This document shows, one piece after another, positions 43,714-52,613 of a stretch of DNA of 64,000 bases. A program made the position numbers and the translations under genes. How positions within the stretch are numbered: position 1 is the stretch's first letter; every line of letters starts with the position of its first letter. Location of the stretch: NCBI GenBank assembly GCA_963791805.1, contig CAWBTU010000006.1, forward strand, positions 496,001-560,000. Direction: 5' to 3'. The stretch comes from JACMJL01 sp963791805. Its GTDB lineage: Bacteria > Bacillota > Clostridia > Clostridiales > Clostridiaceae. The notes under the pieces are model-generated. The model was not told the DNA's origin. It saw nothing but the letters and a program-made list of their open reading frames with translations, and ran no database searches.

Positions 43714-46700
43714 ATGAGTAAATTTAAAAGAGTATTAGTTGCAAATAGGGGCGAAATTGCAATTAGAGTTTTTAGAGCTTGTCAGGAACTTGGAATTCGA
43801 ACTGTAGCAATATATTCAAATGAAGATAAATATTCATTGTTTAGAACAAAAGCAGATGAAGCATATTTAATTGGAGAAAATAAAAGTCCAGTTGAAGCTT
43901 ATTTAAATATTGAAGAAATAATTAGCCTTGCATTAAAAAAAGGTGTTGATGCAATTCATCCAGGTTATGGATTCTTGTCAGAGAATCCTGAATTCGCAAA
44001 GAAATGTGAGCAAGCAGGAATTGAGTTTATTGGGCCTAATGCAGAAATGATGGACAAGTTAGGAGATAAAATTAAATCAAAAATACTTGCTAAGGAAATA
44101 GGAGTTCCAACCATACCAGGGTATGAAAAGGATATTAGAACAGTGGATGAAGCAAAGAAGCTTGCTATTGAATGTGGATATCCTATTATGTTAAAAGCCG
44201 CAGCTGGTGGCGGTGGTAGAGGAATGCGAATAGTAAGAAGCGAAGATGAACTGGCATCTTCTTTTAGAAGCGCAAAAAATGAAGCTAAAAAGGCTTTTGG
44301 TATTGACACTATTTTTATAGAGAAATACCTCGAAAAACCAAAGCATATTGAAGTACAAGTTTTAGGTGATAAATTTGGTAATATAGTTCATTTATACGAA
44401 AGAGATTGCTCTATACAAAGAAGACACCAAAAAGTGATTGAATTTACGCCTGCATTCTCAATTTCAGAAGAAAAAAGACAAGAAATTTGTAATGACGCTT
44501 TGAAGATTGCTAAATCAGTAAATTATAGAAGTGCTGGAACATTAGAATTTTTAGTAGACTCCAATGGAGATCACTATTTTATAGAAATGAATCCTAGAAT
44601 TCAAGTTGAGCATACTGTTACTGAAATGGTAACAGGCATAGATATTGTACAAAACCAAATTCTTATAGCTGAGGGATATTCATTAGATTCTGATCAAATA
44701 GGAATAAAGTCTCAGGAAGATGTTAAATTGAATGGATACTCAATTCAATGTAGAATAACAACAGAAGATCCTTCAAACAATTTTGCACCTGATACTGGAA
44801 AAATTGAAGTATATAGAACTGGGTCTGGTTTTGGAATAAGACTTGATGGAGGAAATGGTTTTGCAGGAGCAGTAATAAGTCCTTATTACGATAGTCTTCT
44901 AGTAAAAAATATATCTTGGTCAAGGACTTTCCAGGATTGTATTAAGAAGTCCATACGTGCTGTGGAAGAAACTAATATTACAGGGGTAAAGACAAATGTT
45001 GGATTTTTAATTAACGTATTGAATCATCCTACATTTTTAAAGGGAGAATGTCATACTGGCTTTATAGAGGAAAACCCAGAATTAATTGCAATTTTACCTA
45101 AGGCAGATGATGAAAGTAGAATTTTAAGTTTCATTGGAAATAAAGTAGTAAATGAAACTAATGGAGTTAAGAAACAATATGACGTTCCTGTTGTTCCTAA
45201 AATAGAAATACCAGGAGTTCAGTATGGTACAAAACAGATTTTAGATACTCAAGGAACAGAGGGACTTGTAAAGTGGATTAAGGATCAGAACAAGTTGCTA
45301 CTAACTGATACTACTATGAGAGATGCCCATCAATCTTTAATGGCAACAAGAGTAAGAACAACTGATATGATTAATATTGCAAAAGCTACATCTGTTTATG
45401 GTAATGATTTATTTTCTTTAGAGATGTGGGGAGGAGCAACATTTGACGTTGCATATCGTTTCCTAAATGAATCACCATGGGTAAGACTTGAAGAACTAAG
45501 AAATAGAATTCCCAATGTGCTTTTCCAGATGTTAATTCGTGGTGCAAATGCAGTTGGATATAAAAACTATCCAGATAATGTTATTCGCGAATTTATTAAG
45601 GAATCCTCTGCAAGTGGAATTGATGTATTTAGAATTTTTGACTCTTTGAACTGGTTAAAAGGAATGGAAGTATCCATTGATGAAGTGTTAAAGAATGGTA
45701 AGGTTGCAGAAGCTTGTATTTGCTATACTGGTGACATTTTAGATAATGAGAAAGATAAATACAATTTAGATTACTATATTAAGCTAGCAAAGGAAATCGA
45801 AAAGACAGGAGCGCATATTTTAGCTATAAAAGATATGTCTGCTTTATTAAAACCTCATGCAGCTTATAAATTAATTTCTGCTTTAAAGCAGGAAGTTGGA
45901 ATGCCAATACACCTTCATACTCATGATACTACTGGTAATGGAGTAGCCACAGTACTATTAGCTACACATGCAGGTGTTGATATTGTAGATACTGCATTTA
46001 ACAGTATGTCAGGGCTTACTAGTCAGGCCGCTTTAAATTCAGTAGTTGCTGCATTAAAGAATACTGATAGAGATACTGGTATAGATCTAAAAGGAATTCA
46101 AGAAATCTCAGATTATTGGGATGCAGTAAGACCAGTATATAGTCAATTTGAATCAGAACTAAAATCAGGTTCCGCTGAAATATATAGATATGAAATTCCA
46201 GGAGGCCAGTATTCAAACTTAAAGCCACAAGTAGAAAGTTTTGGACTTGGACATAAATTTAATGAAATTAAAGAAACATATAAGACAGTAAATAACATGG
46301 TAGGCGATATTGTAAAGGTAACTCCATCCTCAAAGATGGTAGGAGATTTTGCTATATTTATGGTGCAAAATGACCTTACTCCTGAAAATATATATGAAAA
46401 AGCTGCAAATATGGCCTTCCCAGATTCTGTTGTATCATATTTTAAAGGTATGATGGGACAACCAATGGGAGGATTCCCAGAAAAGCTTCAGAAATTAGTG
46501 TTAAAGGGAGAGGCTCCGATCACATGTAGACCAGGCGAATTACTTCCAGATGAGGATTTTGATAAAATCGAAGCTTATCTTAAGGAGAAATATGGAATAA
46601 TTGCAGATAAGAAAGCTGTACTTAGTTACGCATTATATCCAGACGTGTTTGAAGGTTACTTAAAATATATTAGTGAATTTGGTGACTTAAGTAGAGTTGG

Positions 46701-47142
46701 AAGCGATGTATTCTTCCATGGTCTTAAAGAAGGTGAAATTTGTGAAGTAGAAGTTGCGGATGGAAAAAGGTTCATGATAAAGCTATTAGAAATAGGAAAA
46801 TTGGATATAGAAGGTAATAAGGTACTTGTATTTGAAGTAGATGGAAACCGTAGAGAAATAAAGATAAAAGATAAAAATAATAAAACTGCTAGAGAATTCT
46901 CAGCAACAGAAATGGCAAACCCTTCCAATCCCGGTGAAGTGGGATCACCAATTCCAGGAACTGTTTTATCTATACTTGTTACGGAAGGTGATAAAGTAGC
47001 TGAAAACCAACCATTGATGATTATTGAAGCAATGAAAATGGAGACTCGTGTTAGTAGTTCAATTTCAGGTGTAGTTGAGTCTATTAATGTTAAAGAGGGA
47101 CAGAGAGTAAAAGCAGGAGAATTGTTAGCAAGTATAAAATAA
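43714..47142 (+). CDS. pyc: pyruvate carboxylase
   Basis: 1142 aa, full length for the single-chain enzyme that makes oxaloacetate from pyruvate, bicarbonate and ATP. N-terminal biotin carboxylase (RGEIAIRVFRAC, the ATP-binding AAAGGGGRGMR loop, EMNPRIQVEHTVTE). Central carboxyltransferase from about residue 525 (TDTTMRDAHQSLMATR, LHTHDTTGNGV). C-terminal biotin carrier with EAMKMET, whose central Lys is biotinylated. The start has AGGGGG at a good distance. The mainstream anaplerotic gene is unrelated to the sigma-54 array, and the array's organisation ends before it. Confidence 0.98.
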   Translation: MSKFKRVLVANRGEIAIRVFRACQELGIRTVAIYSNEDKYSLFRTKADEAYLIGENKSPVEAYLNIEEIISLALKKGVDAIHPGYGFLSENPEFAKKCEQAGIEFIGPNAEMMDKLGDKIKSKILAKEIGVPTIPGYEKDIRTVDEAKKLAIECGYPIMLKAAAGGGGRGMRIVRSEDELASSFRSAKNEAKKAFGIDTIFIEKYLEKPKHIEVQVLGDKFGNIVHLYERDCSIQRRHQKVIEFTPAFSISEEKRQEICNDALKIAKSVNYRSAGTLEFLVDSNGDHYFIEMNPRIQVEHTVTEMVTGIDIVQNQILIAEGYSLDSDQIGIKSQEDVKLNGYSIQCRITTEDPSNNFAPDTGKIEVYRTGSGFGIRLDGGNGFAGAVISPYYDSLLVKNISWSRTFQDCIKKSIRAVEETNITGVKTNVGFLINVLNHPTFLKGECHTGFIEENPELIAILPKADDESRILSFIGNKVVNETNGVKKQYDVPVVPKIEIPGVQYGTKQILDTQGTEGLVKWIKDQNKLLLTDTTMRDAHQSLMATRVRTTDMINIAKATSVYGNDLFSLEMWGGATFDVAYRFLNESPWVRLEELRNRIPNVLFQMLIRGANAVGYKNYPDNVIREFIKESSASGIDVFRIFDSLNWLKGMEVSIDEVLKNGKVAEACICYTGDILDNEKDKYNLDYYIKLAKEIEKTGAHILAIKDMSALLKPHAAYKLISALKQEVGMPIHLHTHDTTGNGVATVLLATHAGVDIVDTAFNSMSGLTSQAALNSVVAALKNTDRDTGIDLKGIQEISDYWDAVRPVYSQFESELKSGSAEIYRYEIPGGQYSNLKPQVESFGLGHKFNEIKETYKTVNNMVGDIVKVTPSSKMVGDFAIFMVQNDLTPENIYEKAANMAFPDSVVSYFKGMMGQPMGGFPEKLQKLVLKGEAPITCRPGELLPDEDFDKIEAYLKEKYGIIADKKAVLSYALYPDVFEGYLKYISEFGDLSRVGSDVFFHGLKEGEICEVEVADGKRFMIKLLEIGKLDIEGNKVLVFEVDGNRREIKIKDKNNKTAREFSATEMANPSNPGEVGSPIPGTVLSILVTEGDKVAENQPLMIIEAMKMETRVSSSISGVVESINVKEGQRVKAGELLASIK

Positions 47143-47166
47143 ATATTATTTTAATTTACTTATACT

Positions 47167-47198
47167 AAAGGCATGTGAGAAATCACATGCTTTTTAAA
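47167..47198 (+). terminator. terminator after pyc
   Basis: AAGGCATGTGA-GAAA-TCACATGCTTTTT: a compact stem with a tetraloop and T-run. Confidence 0.8.
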
Positions 47199-47311
47199 GT
47201 AGAATTAAGGCAATAGAAAAAATATAAACCTACCCTTATATTTGGTATAAGATTATAATAAAATAGGGTACATTAGTACTAAATATATTTCAAACGATGG
47301 AGGCTAGGATT

Positions 47312-47797
47312 ATGAAGAAAATTATTTTAGCAGGTGGATGCTTTTGGGGCGTAGAGGCTTTTATTAGTAAAAAACCTGGAGTTATTTTAACTAAAGTAGG
47401 ATATGTAAATGGAATTACTGAGAATCCGTCCTATGAGGACGTGTGTTCACATAAGACTGGCTTTGCAGAGGCTTGTTATGTAGAATATGATGAAGAGATA
47501 ATAACTTTAGAGGAGTTACTTACTTCGTACTGGAGGATAGTTAATCCAACCACTGTGGATAGACAAGGCAATGATATAGGCAATCAATATAGAACAGGAA
47601 TATATTATTATTCTGGAGAAGATATAGAAACTATAATAGACTCTAAAGAAAATGAGCAAAAGAAATATAATGAGCTTATAGTAACTGAGGTTGAGCCTGT
47701 TAATAATTTCTATGAAGCAGAAGAGTACCATCAAAAATATTTAGTAAAAAACCCCAAGGGATATTGTCATATACCTTTAGATTTGATAAATGAATAG
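47312..47797 (+). CDS. msrA: peptide-methionine (S)-S-oxide reductase MsrA
   Basis: 161 aa. GGCFWGVEAF near the N-terminus carries the catalytic Cys, and YRTGIYYY and YHQKYLVKNP are standard MsrA blocks. It repairs oxidised methionine. ATG 47312 is chosen because GGAGG (47299-47303) lies 8 nt upstream; the ATG at 47297 overlaps that site. It is a single gene, with no MsrB fusion. Confidence 0.96.
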   Translation: MKKIILAGGCFWGVEAFISKKPGVILTKVGYVNGITENPSYEDVCSHKTGFAEACYVEYDEEIITLEELLTSYWRIVNPTTVDRQGNDIGNQYRTGIYYYSGEDIETIIDSKENEQKKYNELIVTEVEPVNNFYEAEEYHQKYLVKNPKGYCHIPLDLINE

Positions 47798-47902
47798 AAT
47801 ATAATAATTTTTAGAATATTTGTTAAAAGATAAAGATATTATGGTAAAATATAAGAGGAATTAAAAGATACAGTCTAATTGATAAATTTAGGAGGAATTA
47901 TA

Positions 47903-48268
47903 ATGGAACAAAAAACGATGAAAGTACTTGTTTGTGATGACTCTATATTGATAAGAAAGAAACTTAAAGATTGTCTACTTGATTGTGGTTGTGTAGAGGT
48001 TATAGAAGCACTTGATGGTCAGAACGCAATAGATTTGTACAAGGAGCATAAGCCTAATTTAGTTTTTATGGATATTGTAATGCCTGTAAAAACTGGTATT
48101 GAAGCTGTTAAGGAAATTGTTGAATTTGATAAAAGCGCTAAAATAGTTATGGCATCATCTTCAGGAACAAAGACTCATTTGAAGAATGCTTTGGAAGCAG
48201 GAGCATATGAATTTATACAAAAACCTTTTGAAGAGTCGACAATAAAAAATATACTTGAGAATCTATAA
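47903..48268 (+). CDS. CheY-like response regulator, receiver domain only
   Basis: 121 aa, a single receiver domain with acidic pair Asp12/Asp13, phospho-acceptor Asp57 (VFMDIVMP) and Lys107 (IQKPFE). ATG 47903 has AGGAGGAA upstream. It is followed after 18 bp by a CheX-like protein, suggesting a phosphorylated-receiver and phosphatase pair. No output domain is present, so it should act by protein contact. Confidence 0.93.
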   Translation: MEQKTMKVLVCDDSILIRKKLKDCLLDCGCVEVIEALDGQNAIDLYKEHKPNLVFMDIVMPVKTGIEAVKEIVEFDKSAKIVMASSSGTKTHLKNALEAGAYEFIQKPFEESTIKNILENL

Positions 48269-48286
48269 AGGGAGGTACGTAAAATT

Positions 48287-49186
48287 ATGTTTACACAACT
48301 ATTTGGAAGTTACCTTTTAAACAATAACTTAGTGTCTAGAGATCAACTAACTGATGCACTAGAATACCAAAACACTGTACGTCTTAAACTAGGAGTAATG
48401 GCTGTTAATTCAGGATTTATGACAGCAGAGCAAGTTAATAAAGTACATGATATGCAGGCTACAGTAGACAAGAAATTTGGAGAAATTGCAATTGATATGG
48501 GCTTTTTAAATAATGGGAAATTAGAAATCTTGCTATCTACTCAAAAATCAGGTCATTTACTACTAGGACAAGCAATGGTTGATAAGAATTATATGAGCTT
48601 AGAACAGTTTGAAAAGGCTCTAAACAGCTATAAAAATGAACATAGTCTTAGTGATGAGCAATTTAATTCTCTACAAAATGAAGATTTGGATGAAATAATA
48701 AATATTTTCTATAATTTTAATTTATCTTCAGATGAATATTTCTATAAGGAATATTTGTTTCTTCTTATTAGAAACATAGTTAGGTTTGTAGATACAGATT
48801 TTAAAATACTAGAGATTACTTCCATAAGAGAATTCAAATTTGAATGGATGGCTTCTCAAGAAATAAAAGGTGTAAAGCAATTAAACACATTTTTAGAGGC
48901 AGAAGAATATAATTTTATTAAATTTGCAGGGAAGTATGCTAAAGAAGAGTATAGTAATAATGACGATTACACAAAAGCAGCAGTAGGCGAGTTTTTGAAT
49001 CAAGTTAATGGACTTTTTCTTGTGAACATGTCTAACAACAACCTTGAACTAGAGCTTAATCCGCAAGAAATTTTTTCAAAGGGAGATTTAACTGAGTTAA
49101 GTGAGGCATATTGCATCTCTATTGATTTTTCTTTTGGAGTAGTTAAATTTATAATTTCTAAAGAAAAACCTGTGATTCTAAAGTAA
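48287..49186 (+). CDS. protein with MshEN/GspE-N-like repeats and a CheX-like domain
   Basis: 299 aa. The N-terminal 125 residues contain two or three repeats of the type (F)GSYLLNNNLVSRDQLTDAL and GQAMVDKNYMSLEQFEKAL, resembling the GspE N-terminal/MshEN fold that in some proteins binds c-di-GMP. The C-terminal half (about 150-299) resembles the CheC/CheX phosphatase fold (AVGEFLNQVNGLFL). It is translated with the CheY-like gene (GGGAGG site, 18-bp gap). A role in dephosphorylating CheY, perhaps responsive to c-di-GMP, is inference. Confidence 0.6.
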   Translation: MFTQLFGSYLLNNNLVSRDQLTDALEYQNTVRLKLGVMAVNSGFMTAEQVNKVHDMQATVDKKFGEIAIDMGFLNNGKLEILLSTQKSGHLLLGQAMVDKNYMSLEQFEKALNSYKNEHSLSDEQFNSLQNEDLDEIINIFYNFNLSSDEYFYKEYLFLLIRNIVRFVDTDFKILEITSIREFKFEWMASQEIKGVKQLNTFLEAEEYNFIKFAGKYAKEEYSNNDDYTKAAVGEFLNQVNGLFLVNMSNNNLELELNPQEIFSKGDLTELSEAYCISIDFSFGVVKFIISKEKPVILK

Positions 49187-49198
49187 ATATATAAAAAT

Positions 49199-49245
49199 AA
49201 CCATGTTCAACATAAATAGATTAAGTTGAACATGGTTTATTTATT
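49199..49245. terminator. bidirectional terminator
   Basis: AACCATGTTCAAC (49199-49211) pairs perfectly with GTTGAACATGGTT (49225-49237), between convergent genes. Confidence 0.8.
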
Positions 49246-49253
49246 TTTTGGAA

Positions 49254-50189
49254 CTAGGTTTGTTCCTTGAGGAAAAAGTTAGTTATCCGTTTTTTATATT
49301 TGTTGGATGCTTTTTCAAGAATATAATCAACAAGTTTTACTGTTAGGTACCCTAGTAGAAGACCACCAAAGATATCAATTACCCAATGAATTTCAAGATA
49401 CATTGTTGAATAAATTACACTTAAACAATAAAAGCTCCATACATACTTAAATACCTTATCCTTTTCTCTTAAAACTAAAAGAAATATTGCAAAAGAAATT
49501 GAGGTATGCATTGATGGAAAACAATTTAAAGTAGTTTCTATAGTTTGTGAAGGAGTAAGGTTACGTGATAGTGTATCCACATTACCATGAACATACCATA
49601 CTTCCTGTAGCCTAAATATAAAATAGAAAGGTGTAATAATAAATACCTGAAGCACGTGAGCGGATAAAGTATACCTAAGCATCTTCTTAAAGTCAATTGA
49701 AATTGTTGCTCTATATAAGGGCACTATAACTGCTAAAACAAACCCTGTATTATACACTGCTTTCATATAAATGGTCAGCCATTGGGGCTGGAATATCCTA
49801 GCAAAGGAAGCATCATTATAGGGTATGTCGCTAAACAAATCATTAAGATTAAAGATAATGCTACTTTTCATTTCTAATTTCAATACTCCGTGCCAAATAC
49901 CATTACCAGTTGCTAATATTAAAATAATAAAAAATAAGAATGGCAAACCAATGTAGAGAAATGATTTTACCTTAATATCTTTTCTTAAATCAGGGGTTAT
50001 TGTCAAACTTGTAAAGCCCAATAACCCTATATAAGCACTGTATTCTAAGGGCAAAATTTTTATAAAAACATTTAATAAGCCAAGTAATAAGAAAAAAAGT
50101 CCAATGAAAATATAATAAAATTCTCTTAGAAAATTATGAGTCTTTGACTGTTCCAGAGTAGGATTTGAGTATGTATTTTTTGTATCCAC
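49254..50189 (-). CDS. PAP2-superfamily membrane phosphatase/transferase
   Basis: 311 aa with about six hydrophobic segments. CFPSMHTSISFAIFL and YLEIHWVIDIFGG are the C2 and C3 catalytic motifs (two histidines and an Asp) of PAP2-type lipid phosphatases, nearest the PAP2_3/inositol-phosphotransferase-like branch. It begins at GTG 50189 behind GAGGAGA. It is the last gene of a minus-strand set with a flippase-like protein and a glycosyltransferase, so a role in polyisoprenoid or glycolipid turnover in the envelope is likely. Confidence 0.82.
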   Translation of the reverse strand: MDTKNTYSNPTLEQSKTHNFLREFYYIFIGLFFLLLGLLNVFIKILPLEYSAYIGLLGFTSLTITPDLRKDIKVKSFLYIGLPFLFFIILILATGNGIWHGVLKLEMKSSIIFNLNDLFSDIPYNDASFARIFQPQWLTIYMKAVYNTGFVLAVIVPLYRATISIDFKKMLRYTLSAHVLQVFIITPFYFIFRLQEVWYVHGNVDTLSRNLTPSQTIETTLNCFPSMHTSISFAIFLLVLREKDKVFKYVWSFYCLSVIYSTMYLEIHWVIDIFGGLLLGYLTVKLVDYILEKASNKYKKRITNFFLKEQT

Positions 50190-50272
50190 TTGGAAGTCTC
50201 CTCTCTTTGAACTGAAAAACTAGTCTCTATTTTTTAAATTATAACACAATTTAAAAAAAGCTGTAAAGATTG

Positions 50273-51298
50273 TTAAGTGTGTTTTTGATTTTTTGAACTT
50301 ATGTTAGGAAGTATTACTGTTGATATACCACCCATTGCTATGCAGATATAATAAGTCATCATTCGCCACATAAATATGGCTGGTACTATTGTATTTCCCT
50401 TAAAAAATATACCGAAGATTAAATAGAAACCTCCTTCTGCTCCCCCTGCAGCACCAGGCAAGGGAATAAAAGACATAAACATTGTTAAGAATACTTGTGC
50501 ACAAATCATAGTCCATAAATTAGTTGAAGAAAGACCAAAACTTTTATAGATGCAGAATGGAATAGAATAAAATAGGGTCCATTGAATAAATGTATAAATA
50601 GAAGCAACAAAGCACATCTTTATATTTTTGGCCATTATGGCTGAGTTTTTGTGAAAGCTCTTTATTTCATCTTCAATAGTATTACATTTAGCCTCTAGAT
50701 TTTTAATTTTTTTAATTTTTTTAACAACATTTAGAATCCATGATGAAATTGTCATAGTCATCTTTTCATTAATAGAAAAAATTAGAGCCAAAATTATTAA
50801 AGCTGTATTAAATACAAATCCTATAATACAAAAATAAATAAAATAAGGTATTTTTGAGTTAAAATATTTATATTTAGCCAAAATAACAATAACAGAATAA
50901 ATCGTAAGAGTTGATTGATGAATTATAAATTTAACCATTAACACAGATCCAGAGATACCAACTGGGATATCATTCTCAGTCATTATATATAATTGTGACG
51001 GTTGTCCACCTGATTGGAATGGAGTAATTGCGCTAAAAAATTGACCTGTCATTGCAAATTTTATTGATTTCAAAAACAGGAACTTACTAGAATATAGGGA
51101 TTTTGTGATAATATATAAAATCAAAGTTTCAAAAAACCAAAATAGAAATATGCACAATACTCCAAGTAGTATCCAATTTAAATTTACAGTTTTAAGTTGA
51201 ACCATTAATGAGTTCATACCATTTGAAAAAATAAAAACTGATAAAAAAATGAATCCTAAAACTGCGACAACTCCTAAATCAAATATCTTGTTTTTCAT
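50273..51298 (-). CDS. LPG-synthase-type flippase-domain membrane protein (UPF0104/AglD-like)
   Basis: 341 aa, multiple transmembrane helices. PFQSGGQPSQLY and FIPLPGAAGGAEGGFY are the signature loops of the lysylphosphatidylglycerol synthase transmembrane family, which includes MprF's flippase half. No aminoacyltransferase domain follows, so it is the stand-alone form. It overlaps no gene but is only 17 bp from the glycosyltransferase stop, implying co-translation. It may move the glycolipid made by its neighbour. Confidence 0.85.
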   Translation of the reverse strand: MKNKIFDLGVVAVLGFIFLSVFIFSNGMNSLMVQLKTVNLNWILLGVLCIFLFWFFETLILYIITKSLYSSKFLFLKSIKFAMTGQFFSAITPFQSGGQPSQLYIMTENDIPVGISGSVLMVKFIIHQSTLTIYSVIVILAKYKYFNSKIPYFIYFCIIGFVFNTALIILALIFSINEKMTMTISSWILNVVKKIKKIKNLEAKCNTIEDEIKSFHKNSAIMAKNIKMCFVASIYTFIQWTLFYSIPFCIYKSFGLSSTNLWTMICAQVFLTMFMSFIPLPGAAGGAEGGFYLIFGIFFKGNTIVPAIFMWRMMTYYICIAMGGISTVILPNISSKNQKHT

Positions 51299-51315
51299 TT
51301 AAGTTTCTCCTAAGT

Positions 51316-52353
51316 TTAATTTTTAGGGCTGATACCTTTAGAATATATTTTGTCATAAAATTCTTTCCACATATTCAGAACATATTCTTTAGAGTAAAAC
51401 TGATGGCATTTCCAAGAATTTTCACTCCAATTATCATAATTCTCATCTTTTGATTCAAGCTTAGATATAATTTCAACAAATTCAGAGACATCTTTTCCCT
51501 TTAAGTAGTAATCAAATAAAATATTATTATAAATATCTAAATCTCTTAGAAGCACAGGAAGTTTTAACGATAATGCTTCAAGTACTGACATAGGAAATAA
51601 TTCGCTGAAAGAAGGTAAGAACATTAAATCAGCTATATTATATATATCATTCATTTCTTCTCTTTCAACAATTCCTATGAAATTAACGTTTGGAGGAGGA
51701 TTTTCAACTATTTTCTTAAGTTCGAAGTATCCATCAGTTATAGGACCAAATGAAAAGCCACCTGCCCAGACAAACTGTATGTTAGGAAGGCTATTTGCAA
51801 CTTCTATAAAATCTAAAATACCTTTTCTAGTTTGAACCTGACCAACACCGAGTACTACAAATTTGCCAGAAGGAATTTTGTACTTTTCTTTTGTAGCTTG
51901 AACTATTTGCTTTTCTTGTATGTAAAAATTATCCTCGGAAACATAATTTGGAATATATGTTATTTTAGTTTCATCAAGCTTATAGCTTTTTAGTACGTCA
52001 ATAAAGTAGGGATTAACTACTACTAAGTAATCAACACTTTTATAGAATTTAATTATGTATTTATAAAATAACTTTTTAAATAGAAAAGGTAGTTTTAAGC
52101 TATCTTCTATTGTTTCAGGAACAAAGTGAACATAAGCTACGGTAACCCCTTTTAATTTTGAAAAAGGCATATTTAAGAAAAATTTAAAGTCAATAGTGTG
52201 ATGATGGGCTATATTACAATATTTAAAGGAATTTATTTTAATTTCATAATCTTTTAGTCCGTTTTTAACTAATTCAACTTGTTCAAGATAAGCAGATGAT
52301 ACCCCTTGACCTTTTACTTTAGTTGCAGATGATAGCATATTAATAGTTGGCAT
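51316..52353 (-). CDS. GT4-family glycosyltransferase
   Basis: 345 aa, GT-B fold. The C-terminal half has LGVGQVQTRKGILDF and the nucleotide-sugar motif SFSELFPMSVLEALSLKLPV (an E-x7-E type). The N-terminal half starts MPTINMLSSATKVKGQGV and has HTID and YVHFVPETI. It resembles the glycosyl-diacylglycerol synthases that make membrane glycolipid anchors in Firmicutes. GGGGAC precedes ATG 52353. It is the first gene of the envelope operon. Confidence 0.85.
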   Translation of the reverse strand: MPTINMLSSATKVKGQGVSSAYLEQVELVKNGLKDYEIKINSFKYCNIAHHHTIDFKFFLNMPFSKLKGVTVAYVHFVPETIEDSLKLPFLFKKLFYKYIIKFYKSVDYLVVVNPYFIDVLKSYKLDETKITYIPNYVSEDNFYIQEKQIVQATKEKYKIPSGKFVVLGVGQVQTRKGILDFIEVANSLPNIQFVWAGGFSFGPITDGYFELKKIVENPPPNVNFIGIVEREEMNDIYNIADLMFLPSFSELFPMSVLEALSLKLPVLLRDLDIYNNILFDYYLKGKDVSEFVEIISKLESKDENYDNWSENSWKCHQFYSKEYVLNMWKEFYDKIYSKGISPKN

Positions 52354-52613
52354 TATTTATCTGTCCCCTTTCAAGAAATAAACGTATACATCAATTATAC
52401 ACGACAAATAGTGTTTAGCACATTGATTTTTAAAATAATAGTAAATTTATGTGATTATTTTAATTATTTGGTCAGAATAGATATAATTTTTTAAATATTC
52501 TAATTTTTTTGGATACTTTCATTATCAGTGTAGAAGTATTCATTTAGAAACAGTATAATTAAATTATTAGTTATAATAATTTGTACTAATTTCAAATTAA
52601 GTGAGGTTACAAT

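Noticed and set aside
47297..47311. Upstream ATG start for msrA
   Set aside because: That ATG overlaps the GGAGG site that serves ATG 47312.
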